Below the pieces are notes generated by a model, which was given only the letters and a program-made list of their open reading frames with translations, had not been told where the DNA came from and did not search any database. Shown here one piece after another: positions 1 to 6,893 of a stretch of 24,493 bases of DNA. The stretch is from CAZCEC01 sp964497615 (GTDB lineage: Bacteria > Chloroflexota > Anaerolineae > Anaerolineales > UBA6663): the NCBI GenBank assembly GCA_964497615.1, contig CAZCEC010000090.1, positions 1-24,493 on the forward strand, read 5' to 3'. Position numbers and translations under genes: made by a program. Every line of letters starts with the position of its first letter. Positions within the stretch are counted from its first letter, which is position 1.

Positions 1-66
1 CACCTCCCCCTGCCACCACCCCCTCCCGCTGCCCCCTCACCCCTTCACACCCACCTCCACACCCCC
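1..66. other. C-rich low-complexity stretch, no gene seen
   Basis: The first 66 bases are almost purely C, T and A on the plus strand, so the minus strand is purine-rich with several G runs. No convincing reading frame, promoter or terminator is visible. It lies downstream of the aldehyde dehydrogenase gene and of its adjoining 9-bp repeats. What follows beyond the window edge is unknown. Confidence 0.5.
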
Positions 67-129
67 ACGCCCCTTATACCCTTTATGCCCCTTAGACCCC
101 TCATACCCTTTATACGCCTTATACCCTTC
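67..129. repeat. Degenerate 9-bp tandem repeat next to the aldehyde dehydrogenase stop
   Basis: Seven successive 9-mers fit a loose consensus ATACCCCTT: ACGCCCCTT, ATACCCTTT, ATGCCCCTT, AGACCCCTC, ATACCCTTT, ATACGCCTT and ATACCCTTC. The last unit runs into the stop codon of the aldehyde dehydrogenase gene at 128-130. Because the period is a multiple of three, an overlapping frame stays open and reads as a Gly-Ile-Lys/Arg repeat, but this looks like a by-product. The function is unknown. Confidence 0.75.
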
Positions 130-1591
130 ATCCTTCCCCATACGGATACCACCACCCCTTCTTTCCCATCGCAAAATCCCAGTGCACGTGCTTCGTCTCG
201 CGGAACTCGTCCAGCCCCTCCTGCCCCAGCTCCCGCGCCCCGCCGGAGAGCTTCATCCCCCCGAACGGCCCGGCATAGTTGTCCGTCAGCGGGTCGTTGA
301 TCCAGATCGTTCCCGCCTTCACCTCCTCGAAGAACAGTTTGGCCTTCAGCGGGTCGCTCGTCAGCAGGCACGCCCCCAGCCCATAGTCCGAGTCGTTCGC
401 CAGCGCAATCGCCTCCTCAAACGTCCCGTACTCCATCAGCGGGATCGCCGGCCCAAACGTCTCCTCGCGCATAATCACCATCGCGTGGTCCACCCGGTCC
501 AGCACCGTCGGCTCGTAGAAGAACCCGCGCGCCAGCCCGGCCGGCCGCTTCCCGCCCGTCAGCACCCGCGCCCCCCTGGCCTGCGCGTCGGCCACGTGCC
601 GCTCCACCTTCGCCCGGAACGCCTCCGCCCGCATCGGCCCCACGTCCGTCGTCGCCTCCAGCCCGTGCCCCAGCCGCAGGCCGCGCACGTGCTCCACCAG
701 CGCCTCGGTGAACTGCCCCGCCTTTGCCCGTGGCAAATACACCCGCTCCGTGCTGGTGCACACCTGCCCCGCGTTCAGCAGCGCCGCGTACGCCAACGCC
801 CGCGCCGCGATCTCCGGGTCGGCGTCCTCCGCGATCACAAACGCATCCTTGCCGCCCAACTCCAGGTGCAGCTTCTTCATCTTCGGCGCGGCCAGCGCCG
901 CAATGCGCTGCCCCGTCCTCAGGCTCCCCGTAAAGGCGATCACCGGCACGCGCGGGTCCGTCACCAACGCCTCGCCCACTTCCGCCCCATAGCCCGTCAC
1001 CACGTTCACCACCCCCGCCGGCAAGTGCGCCAGGCAGTGCTCGGCCAGGTACAGCGCCGTCAGCGGCGTGTACTCCGACGGCTTGATGACGAGGGTGTTC
1101 CCCGCCGCCAGCGCCGGGGCCGCCTTCCACGCCAGCAGCAGCAGCGGATAATTCCACGGCACAATGCAGGCCGCCACCCCATACGGCTCCTTGAGCACCA
1201 GGTTGAGCTGGCTCGTTTCCGCCGAGGGCAGCACCCGCCCGCGCTCGTGCCGCGCCAGCTCGGCGTAATAGTCGAACGTCGTCGCCGTCCAGTCCAGCTC
1301 CTCCACGTTCTCCGGCAGCGGCTTGCCCTGCTCCTGGGTCAGCAGCCGCGCCAGCGCCTCCCCGTGCGCGCGGATATTGGCCGCCGCCGTGTGCAGCAGC
1401 GTCGCCCGTTCATTGGCGCTCAGCCCGCGCCACCCCTCGAATGCCGCCTGCGCCGCCGCCTCCGCGTCTGCCGCAGTCCCGCGCGGCACCCTCGCCAGCA
1501 CCTCCTCCGTGGCCGGGTCGTTCACCTCTATCGCTTCGGTCGCCCGCCCTGCCGTCCACTCCCCGCCAATCAGCATCTGCTTCATCGTCAT
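128..1591 (-). CDS. NAD(P)-dependent aldehyde dehydrogenase
   Basis: A 487-residue soluble member of the aldehyde dehydrogenase superfamily, full length for the family. It should oxidise an aldehyde to a carboxylic acid with NAD+ or NADP+. Visible landmarks are the substrate/cofactor-pocket PWNYP motif (Asn147), the cofactor-binding Lys170 in VIKPSE, the FTGS turn at 220-223, the general base Glu244 in LELGGK, and the catalytic Cys278 in NAGQVCT. It is the last gene of the pot operon. That position suggests an aminoaldehyde from polyamine breakdown (for example 4-aminobutyraldehyde) as substrate, but sequence alone does not fix specificity; succinate-semialdehyde or betaine-aldehyde dehydrogenases look similar. 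ATGs occur at codons 1, 3 and 6. An AAGGCGGG stretch just upstream favours codon 1 or 3. A 93-bp hairpin repeat array separates it from the preceding reductase gene. Confidence 0.93.
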   Translation of the reverse strand: MTMKQMLIGGEWTAGRATEAIEVNDPATEEVLARVPRGTAADAEAAAQAAFEGWRGLSANERATLLHTAAANIRAHGEALARLLTQEQGKPLPENVEELDWTATTFDYYAELARHERGRVLPSAETSQLNLVLKEPYGVAACIVPWNYPLLLLAWKAAPALAAGNTLVIKPSEYTPLTALYLAEHCLAHLPAGVVNVVTGYGAEVGEALVTDPRVPVIAFTGSLRTGQRIAALAAPKMKKLHLELGGKDAFVIAEDADPEIAARALAYAALLNAGQVCTSTERVYLPRAKAGQFTEALVEHVRGLRLGHGLEATTDVGPMRAEAFRAKVERHVADAQARGARVLTGGKRPAGLARGFFYEPTVLDRVDHAMVIMREETFGPAIPLMEYGTFEEAIALANDSDYGLGACLLTSDPLKAKLFFEEVKAGTIWINDPLTDNYAGPFGGMKLSGGARELGQEGLDEFRETKHVHWDFAMGKKGWWYPYGEG

Positions 1592-1624
1592 CCCGCCTTG
1601 CTCATCCCCGGCGCTTCCTCGATA

Positions 1625-1871
1625 AGACCTGCCAGGTTTTGTCGTTCACGCCCTCCAACCCCTTCTATCCAAACCTGGCAGGTCTTTCCCTCGATCATCC
1701 TCGATAGGCCATTGACCAGACCTGCCAGGTTTCGCCTCTCGCGCCCTCCAACCTCTTCTGTCCAAACCTGGCAGGTCTTTCCCTCGATCATCCTCGATAG
1801 GCCATTGACCAGACCTGCCAGGTTTCGCCTCTCGCGCCCTCCAACCCCGTTCATTCAAACCTGGCAGGTTT
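1625..1871. repeat. 93-bp tandem array of three inverted-repeat hairpins
   Basis: Three units each contain the 15-mer AGACCTGCCAGGTTT and, 31 bases later, its exact reverse complement (the last arm has one change). The arms lie at 1625-1639/1671-1685, 1718-1732/1764-1778 and 1811-1825/1857-1871. Unit starts are exactly 93 bp apart, and the sequence between hairpins is nearly identical (TTCCCTCGATCATCC etc.). Each arm is itself nearly palindromic (ACCTG-C-CAGGT). The array fills the gap between the aldo/keto reductase and aldehyde dehydrogenase genes. Possible roles are mRNA processing or stability, protein binding, or a selfish repeat. Confidence 0.9.
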
Positions 1872-1893
1872 TTCCGCTGCCTTTCTCCGCGCG

Positions 1894-1954
1894 CTCCGCG
1901 TTCTCCGCGGTGAAACGCCTCTCTCCCGCCCTTCTCCGCGTTCTCCGCGGTGAA
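1894..1954. repeat. Two copies of a 21-bp CTCCGCG-type repeat
   Basis: The 21-mer beginning CTCCGCGTTCTCCGCGG and ending TGAA occurs at 1894-1914 and again at 1934-1954. Each copy contains an internal duplication of CTCCGCG, and a further CTCCGCG-like unit lies just before the first copy. It sits between the hairpin array and the end of the aldo/keto reductase gene. It appears to be a dispersed non-coding repeat; no function can be read from it. Confidence 0.75.
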
Positions 1955-1963
1955 TCATGTACC

Positions 1964-2935
1964 CTACCATGCAAACGCCTCCGGCGCCTCCCCCCCCGGC
2001 CCCGGCCAAATCTCATCCAGCTTCTTCAGCGTCGCCTCGTCCAGCCTGATCTCCAGCGCCCGCAGGCTGCCCTCCAATTGCTCCCTCGTCCGCGGCCCGA
2101 TGATCGGCGCCGTCACGCCCGGCCGGCCCAGCAGCCACCCCAGCGCCACGTTGGCCGGCTCCTCCCCCAGGTCCGCGCACAAGTCCTCATACGCCTTCAA
2201 CTGCCGCCGGTACTGGCGCACCTGCTTCGGCCGGTCGCCTTCCGCCCGCCGGCCCGCCTTCGCCTTCTTCAGCGCCCCGCCCAGCAGTCCGCCCCACAGC
2301 GGGCTATACGGAATGACCCCCAGCCCGTAGGCGCGGCAGGCCGGCAGCACTTCCATCTCCACCATCCGGTCCCGCAAGTTGTACAGGCACTGCTCCGAGG
2401 CCAGCCCCAGGAAGTGCCGCGCCCGCGCCGCCTCCTGCGCTTGCGCGATGTGCCACCCGGCGAAGTTGCTGCTCCCCACATACAGCACCTTGCCCTGCTG
2501 CACCAGCACCTCCATCGCCTGCCAGATCTCGTCGAACGGCGTCTCCCGGTCAATGTGGTGCATCTGGTACAGGTCAATGTGATCCGTCTGCAGGCGCCGC
2601 AGACTGCCCTCGCACGCCTGCCGGATGTTCAGCGCCGACAGCCGCCGGTCGTTCATCCCCGTCCCCATCCGCCCGTTGACCTTGGTCGCCAGCACAATCT
2701 GCTCGCGCCGCATCCCGCCCTGCGCGATCCACCGGCCGATGATCTGCTCGGTGATGCCCTCGCCCATCTTCCGGCCATACACATTCGCCGTGTCGAAGAA
2801 GTTCAGCCCCACCTCCAGCCCCTTGTCCATGATGGCAAAGCTGTCCGGCTCGGTGGTGTGCGGCCCGAAGTTCATCGTCCCCAGGCACAACCGGCTCACC
2901 TTCAGCCCCGTCCGTCCCAATGATGCGTATTCCAT
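1964..2935 (-). CDS. Aldo/keto reductase
   Basis: A 323-residue cytoplasmic NAD(P)H-dependent oxidoreductase of the aldo/keto reductase superfamily (TIM barrel). The catalytic tetrad is visible: Asp48 and Tyr53 (FFDTANVYG), Lys85 (VLATK) and His126 (YQMHHID). The C-terminal cofactor-binding segment (APIIGPRTREQLEGSL) is also present, and the length is usual. The ATG at 2935 is chosen because GGGAG lies five bases upstream and the next residues (MEYASLGRTGLKVS) are the family's normal N-terminus. The open frame extends 20 codons further up, into a stem-loop after potD. Its place between potD and an aldehyde dehydrogenase gene hints at reduction or detoxification of aldehydes arising in polyamine metabolism, which is inference. 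The substrate is unknown; the closest general resemblance is to the IolS/YajO-type group. Confidence 0.92.
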   Translation of the reverse strand: MEYASLGRTGLKVSRLCLGTMNFGPHTTEPDSFAIMDKGLEVGLNFFDTANVYGRKMGEGITEQIIGRWIAQGGMRREQIVLATKVNGRMGTGMNDRRLSALNIRQACEGSLRRLQTDHIDLYQMHHIDRETPFDEIWQAMEVLVQQGKVLYVGSSNFAGWHIAQAQEAARARHFLGLASEQCLYNLRDRMVEMEVLPACRAYGLGVIPYSPLWGGLLGGALKKAKAGRRAEGDRPKQVRQYRRQLKAYEDLCADLGEEPANVALGWLLGRPGVTAPIIGPRTREQLEGSLRALEIRLDEATLKKLDEIWPGPGGEAPEAFAW

Positions 2936-2961
2936 TGCCACTCCCTCTCCCGATGAAAATA

Positions 2962-3013
2962 GAAATCGGAGATCAGGGATTGGAGTGTGCTCCAATCCCC
3001 AATCCCCGATTTC
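2962..3013 (-). terminator. 24-bp stem-loop after potD (weak terminator or mRNA-stability hairpin)
   Basis: The arms 2962-2985 and 2990-3013 are complementary at 21 of 24 positions, closing on a 4-base TGTG loop; the inner nine pairs (GGATTGGAG/CTCCAATCC) and outer eight pairs are perfect. On the minus strand the stem is followed by TATTTTC, only a weak U-tract. It begins about 25 bases past the potD stop and ends before the reductase ribosome-binding site. It could attenuate transcription or protect the 3' end of the potD message, as intercistronic hairpins do after some binding-protein genes. Confidence 0.45.
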
Positions 3014-3037
3014 CGACCTCTGACTTCCAGCCGCTAC

Positions 3038-4183
3038 TCAACCGCCAATGCTCGCCTTGAACTCCGTCCACACCCGGTCATACATTTCCAGCGCGTCGCC
3101 CACGTCCTCAATCCACTGGAGCCGGGCCATCGTCTCGTCCGGCGGGTAGATGCCGGCATTGCCCAGCATCTCCGGGTCCAGGAAGGCCTTGGCCGCCTCG
3201 TTCGGCGTGCCGTAGCCCACAAAGGTCGCGTTCTGCGCCGCGATCTCGGGATAGTGCAGGTAGTTGATAAACACCTCGGCCGTGTACTTGTTGGGCGCCC
3301 CGTTGGGGATGGTCAGGTTGTCCTGCCAGATCGTGCAACCCTCTTCGGGGATCACGTATACGATTTCCTCGCGCCCGCCGTAATCCGGCAGCCCCGCCAG
3401 GATCGCGTCGCCTGTCCAAATGTGCCCGATCGCCGTCTCGCCCGAGATGATCAGGTCGTCGTTGGTCTGGCTGTCGTAGGCCCGCACGCAATCGGCCTGT
3501 TCGATCAGCAGGTTCTTGGCTTCCTCCAGTTGCGCCGGGTCGGTCGCGTTGATGGAATAGCCCAGATACATCAGCGCCGCCCCCAGCGTCTCGCGCTGGT
3601 CGTCCAGCATGCTGATCTTGCCACACAGCTCTTCGCTGGGGTTGAACACGATCTCCCACGACGCGGGCGGGTCGGGCACCACGTTGGTGTCCACCGCGAA
3701 CCCGCTCGTGCCCCAGAAGTACGGCACCGAGTATTTCTGCTCCGGGTCGAAATACTGGTTGACGTGCACCGCGCCCATGTGCTCGATGTTGGTGATCACC
3801 CCATAGTCCAACTCTTGCAGCATCCCCTCCAGGATCATCAATTGCAGCATATAGTCCGACGGCACCACGATATCGTAGCCCGTCGCCCCCGACTGCAGCG
3901 TCGCCAGCAGGGTCTCGTTGGAGTCGAAGTTCGTCTCCACCACTCGCACCCCGCACTCGGCCTCGAACTGGTCTTTGATGTCCGGGTCAATGTACTCCAC
4001 CCAGGTGTACAACTGGATTTCGTCCGCCAACTGCGACGTATCCCCGCACCGGCCGCTGGCCGGCGGGTTATCGTCCCCCCCCGGCGCCGTCGTGGCCGCG
4101 GGCGGCGCCTCCGTCGTCGCGGCCGGCGTGCACGCGGCGAGCAGCAAACTACACAGCGCAAACAGGTACAACAGGCGTTTCAT
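3038..4183 (-). CDS. potD: Spermidine/putrescine-binding lipoprotein PotD
   Basis: A 381-residue extracytoplasmic solute-binding protein of the PotD/PotF family, delivering polyamines to the PotABC importer. The N-terminus is a lipoprotein signal (MKRLLYLFALCSLLLAAC, lipidated Cys18) followed by a Thr/Ala/Pro tether to about residue 45. Compared from memory with E. coli PotD, most polyamine-contacting residues have counterparts: Trp61 and Tyr64 (YTWVEY), Asp195 and Glu198 (DDQRET), Trp256 (IWTGDA), Trp286 and Asp288 (IWQDN), and Tyr324 (GYGTPN). The E. coli Gln near the C-terminus is not obvious here. The start is firm: AAGGAGGAG lies at 4186-4194, three bases before the ATG. It is separated from potC by an inserted inverted-repeat element, so it may depend on read-through or on a promoter inside that element. 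Confidence 0.95.
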   Translation of the reverse strand: MKRLLYLFALCSLLLAACTPAATTEAPPAATTAPGGDDNPPASGRCGDTSQLADEIQLYTWVEYIDPDIKDQFEAECGVRVVETNFDSNETLLATLQSGATGYDIVVPSDYMLQLMILEGMLQELDYGVITNIEHMGAVHVNQYFDPEQKYSVPYFWGTSGFAVDTNVVPDPPASWEIVFNPSEELCGKISMLDDQRETLGAALMYLGYSINATDPAQLEEAKNLLIEQADCVRAYDSQTNDDLIISGETAIGHIWTGDAILAGLPDYGGREEIVYVIPEEGCTIWQDNLTIPNGAPNKYTAEVFINYLHYPEIAAQNATFVGYGTPNEAAKAFLDPEMLGNAGIYPPDETMARLQWIEDVGDALEMYDRVWTEFKASIGG

Positions 4184-4211
4184 GGCTCCTCCTTGATCTA
4201 AATCGCCCGAA

Positions 4212-4855
4212 GTGGCAGCGGATTTGGAAACGGATTAAGCGGATTGGGCGTGGTTTGCACCTGCCATTCCTGAGGCTCAGGCCTTGCCGTGACCACATCC
4301 CTCATCGCGCGGCCGAGCTATCATCTGGCCCCTGTTTCCCCGGCCGCCACAAGAATCGGCCGATATGCTGGCGCCAGTCTTGGGCCACGCGCGGCGGTAG
4401 GATCCGTCTAAACTCCAGGCTTGACCGCCCAAAGTTGATGAGCAGGCCGACCTTCGCTTGCAGCGCAGATAGGTAAGTGATGACCTGGGCAATGTCGTCA
4501 TCGCCCACCGAGTGGCTGAAAGCCTTGTCTTCAACCACTACGCACTCATTGACCCAATGATCTATGTACAACCGCCCCAACTACACCTCGCCGTCATAAA
4601 TCTCCAGGTGATACTCTTCTGGCGCTGATAGCCCCGCCGCCTGCAGTTCCGCCGTGAGCGCCACCTGGTAGTGGCGCTCGTACAACCCGCGTGGCAGCCG
4701 CCTGTGAACCTTCATGGCCGCGCCGATGATCTTGTACGTCAGCCCATCGTAGGGTGTCGCCACGCGTGGCATACTGTCTCCCCAGCCGAACGAGCGCACT
4801 CCCTCATGTCAGCCAACGCCCAATACGCTTAATCCGTTTCCAAATCCGTTGCCAC
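4212..4855. mobile_element. 644-bp inverted-repeat-bounded insert carrying a GxxExxY gene
   Basis: Bases 4212-4250 and 4817-4855 form a 39-bp inverted repeat with two mismatches (reading inward GTGGCAGCGGATTTGG at the left end and, on the other strand, GTGGCAACGGATTTGG). Between them lies only a GxxExxY gene remnant on the minus strand. The insert splits the otherwise tightly packed potABCD genes between potC and potD. No transposase is encoded, so it looks like a non-autonomous or repeat-associated cassette. Target-site duplications are not evident. The right end passes directly into a 9-bp tandem repeat. Confidence 0.7.
4302..4772 (-). pseudogene. GxxExxY family protein, interrupted by an in-frame amber stop
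   Basis: Two open segments in the same frame are separated by one TAG at 4581-4583. The first carries the family's name motif (RGLYERHY, i.e. GxxExxY) after LTYKIIGAAMKVHRRL. The second carries the later conserved parts VVVEDKAF, a QVITYLSA helix and the hallmark GLLINFG, ending near RRILPP with about 30 extra residues. The family is assigned to the PD-(D/E)XK nuclease-like fold, but its role is not established. The start ATG at 4772 has GGGGAG five bases upstream; an upstream GTG at 4799 is possible. The single nonsense codon without frameshift suggests recent inactivation, a sequencing error, or suppression. It lies within an inverted-repeat-bounded insert. Confidence 0.8.
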
Positions 4856-4881
4856 CGTTGCCACCGTTGCCACCGCTGCCA
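4846..4881. repeat. Four tandem 9-bp units touching the potC stop region
   Basis: CCGTTGCCA is repeated exactly at 4846-4854, 4855-4863 and 4864-4872, followed by CCGCTGCCA at 4873-4881; the potC stop codon is at 4883-4885. The first unit is also the outer end of the right inverted repeat of the GxxExxY insert, so the array may have grown from the insert's end. The left end has only one such unit. Confidence 0.8.
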
Positions 4882-4882
4882 C

Positions 4883-6022
4883 CTACCCCACCAACAGCAC
4901 CCCCGACACAAACGCCGCCCCCGCCGCCAGCACCAGCGTAAACACCGCCAGCGCCCGGCCCGGCGCATTCGCCTCGCGCAGGTCCAGCCGCCACTCCGGC
5001 AGCGCCCGCCACGCCCACACCAGCAGCAGCAAGGGCAGCGGCCGCAGCAGGTCGGTCGCCGCAAAGCCGCCGCCCGCCACGCTGGCCGCCAGCCCCACCA
5101 CCGCGTGCAGCGCCAGCCCCACCGCCGCCCCCAGCCCAATCGCCCGCGTAAACGTCGGCCCGCCCCCCTGCGCCGTCAGCGACAAGCCCACCAGCCCCAT
5201 CGAACCCGCCAGCAGCGCCGTCGAGAGCGCGTTAATCTCCGGCGTCACCCCGCGCCGCACCAGGCTGTAGATGTACAGCGGCATCGTCTGCGACCCCACC
5301 CCCTTGGTGAAGGCCGTGATCAGGTAGTCGTCCAGCGACAGGGTGAAGGCCATCAGCGCCCCGCCGATGATGCCCGGCGCCAGCAGCGGCAGGGTCACGC
5401 GTGTGAACGTCCGCCATTCGTCCGCCCCCAGGTCCTGCGCCGCCTCCTCCAGGCTGCGGTCGAAGTCCGCCAGCCGCGCCCGCACGATCACATACACAAA
5501 CGGAATGTTGAAAGCGATGTGCGAGAGCGTGATCGTCCCCAGCCCGGTGGCGGCCCGCAGGCCCACCGCCGCCAGCAGCGGGAACAGCGCCTGGTTGAAG
5601 AACAACAGCAGCGCGATGCCCATCACGATCTCCGGGATGACGATGGGCAGGTACAGGTTGGCGTCAACCGCCGTGCGCAGCCGGAACCGGAAGCGGTCCA
5701 TCCCCAGCGCCGTCAGCGTGCCGATGGCCGTGGCCGCCGCCGTGGCAATCAGCCCGATCAGCAAGCTGTTGCGCGCCGCCGTCAGCAGGTCCTGGTTGGC
5801 CGCCAGTGCCGTGTACCACTCCGTCGAAAACCCCGTAAACATCGCCACCGAGCGCGTGTTGTTGAACGAGAACACGATCAGGATCAGCACTGGCAGGTAC
5901 AGGAAGGCGAAGATCAGCACCGCATTCAGCCCCAGCCCCCAGCGCCCCACCTGCGCCATCAGCCCGCGGCGCGGCTTGGCCTGACTCCCCGCGGCCGTCT
6001 GCGGCAGCGCCCCGGCCGTCAT
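4883..6022 (-). CDS. potC: Polyamine ABC transporter permease PotC with a C-terminal membrane extension
   Basis: A 379-residue inner-membrane permease. Residues about 30-283 match the PotC/binding-protein-dependent transport domain: membrane segments near 32-52, 85-107, 122-142, 164-181 and 213-235, and the EAA loop that docks on the ATPase (EEAAQDLGADEWRTF, 192-206, with LPLLAPG after it). DDY at 231-233 is typical of PotC. Family members are usually about 255-285 residues; here about 95 residues are added, with three more hydrophobic stretches (about 293-315, 324-341 and 357-378). Its ATG overlaps the potB stop (ATGA) and GGAGG lies five bases upstream, so translation is coupled. The extra tail ends just before a 9-bp repeat and the GxxExxY insert. 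Confidence 0.93.
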   Translation of the reverse strand: MTAGALPQTAAGSQAKPRRGLMAQVGRWGLGLNAVLIFAFLYLPVLILIVFSFNNTRSVAMFTGFSTEWYTALAANQDLLTAARNSLLIGLIATAAATAIGTLTALGMDRFRFRLRTAVDANLYLPIVIPEIVMGIALLLFFNQALFPLLAAVGLRAATGLGTITLSHIAFNIPFVYVIVRARLADFDRSLEEAAQDLGADEWRTFTRVTLPLLAPGIIGGALMAFTLSLDDYLITAFTKGVGSQTMPLYIYSLVRRGVTPEINALSTALLAGSMGLVGLSLTAQGGGPTFTRAIGLGAAVGLALHAVVGLAASVAGGGFAATDLLRPLPLLLLVWAWRALPEWRLDLREANAPGRALAVFTLVLAAGAAFVSGVLLVG

Positions 6023-6888
6023 AGCGCCCTCCGTTCCTCGCCCCCGGAGCGGAAGTAGAAGATCACCCCCACCAGCACCAGCAGCATCAGCACCAGCGAA
6101 ATGGCCGACCCGAACGGCCAGTCGCGCGCCACCCCAAACTGCCGGTTGATCAGCGTACCGATCATCTCCACCTTGCCGCCGCCCATGATGTCCGGCGTGA
6201 TAAACGCCCCCACCACCGGCACCAGCGTCAGCACCACCGCCGCCACCACCCCCGGCAGCGTCATCGGCAGCATCACCCGCAGGAACGCCCGCACCGGGTT
6301 CGCCCCCAGGTCCGCCGCCGCCTCCATCAAGGAGTAGTCGAACTTCTCCACCGAGGCATACATCGGCAGGATGGCGAACGGCAGATAGCCGTACACCAGC
6401 CCCACGATCACCGCGAACTCATTGAACAGCAGGTCCAGCGGCGCCTCGATCAGCCCCAGCCCCAGCAGCGCCGTGTTCACCATCCCATCCCCGCCCAGGA
6501 TTTGCTTCAACGCGTACGTCCGCACCAGGAAGTTGGTCCAGAACGGGATCATCACCAGCAGCAGCAGCGCATCGCGCCAGCGCGCCGGCCGCTGCGCGAT
6601 AAAGAACGCCAGCGGGTAGCCCACCAGGATGCAGGCCGCCGTCACGATCACCCCGATCCGCAGCGAGTGCCCGAAGATGCCCAGGTACAGCGGGTCGAAG
6701 AAATCGGCGTAGTTCGCCAGCGTGAACACCGGCGGCAGGCGAATGCCCCCGGCCCGGCCGCGCTCCACCAGGCTGATGAACAGCACGATCAGCAGCGGCA
6801 GGTTGAAGAACAGGATCAGCCACAGCACCCCCGGCGAGAGCAGGCCGGCCAGGCGCGCCCCGCGGTTCCGGCGCAGGAACGTCAACAT
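6019..6888 (-). CDS. potB: Polyamine ABC transporter permease PotB
   Basis: A 289-residue inner-membrane permease of the spermidine/putrescine importer, normal in length. Hydrophobic spans are visible near 15-41, 74-98, 106-127, 157-176, 209-230 and 258-279. The EAA-type loop is MEAAADLGANPVRAF (188-202), followed by LPMTLPG, the contact site for PotA. The IMGGGKVEMIGTLINRQFG stretch (234-252) is characteristic of PotB-type permeases. The ATG follows the potA stop by five bases, and its GGAG site overlaps that stop codon. The gene ends inside the potC start, which supports one co-translated transport operon with PotA and PotC. Confidence 0.95.
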   Translation of the reverse strand: MLTFLRRNRGARLAGLLSPGVLWLILFFNLPLLIVLFISLVERGRAGGIRLPPVFTLANYADFFDPLYLGIFGHSLRIGVIVTAACILVGYPLAFFIAQRPARWRDALLLLVMIPFWTNFLVRTYALKQILGGDGMVNTALLGLGLIEAPLDLLFNEFAVIVGLVYGYLPFAILPMYASVEKFDYSLMEAAADLGANPVRAFLRVMLPMTLPGVVAAVVLTLVPVVGAFITPDIMGGGKVEMIGTLINRQFGVARDWPFGSAISLVLMLLVLVGVIFYFRSGGEERRAL

Positions 6889-6893
6889 CGGCG

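Noticed and set aside
1588..1854. An 88-codon minus-strand frame with a 31-residue repeat, ending with ATGA overlap on the aldehyde dehydrogenase start
   Set aside because: It consists wholly of the 93-bp hairpin array, which stays open because 93 is a multiple of three. No ribosome site or known domain was seen. It is kept as an observation on the repeat, not as a gene.
1621..1871. Possible CRISPR array
   Set aside because: The repeats are spaced regularly, but the sequence between them is repeated too rather than unique, the arms are inverted pairs, and no cas genes are near.
182..2923. A 913-codon open frame on the plus strand rich in Arg, Pro, His and Leu
   Set aside because: It lies opposite two clear enzyme genes, aldehyde dehydrogenase and aldo/keto reductase. 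Its composition is what the antisense of high-GC coding sequence gives, and it contains no recognisable domain.
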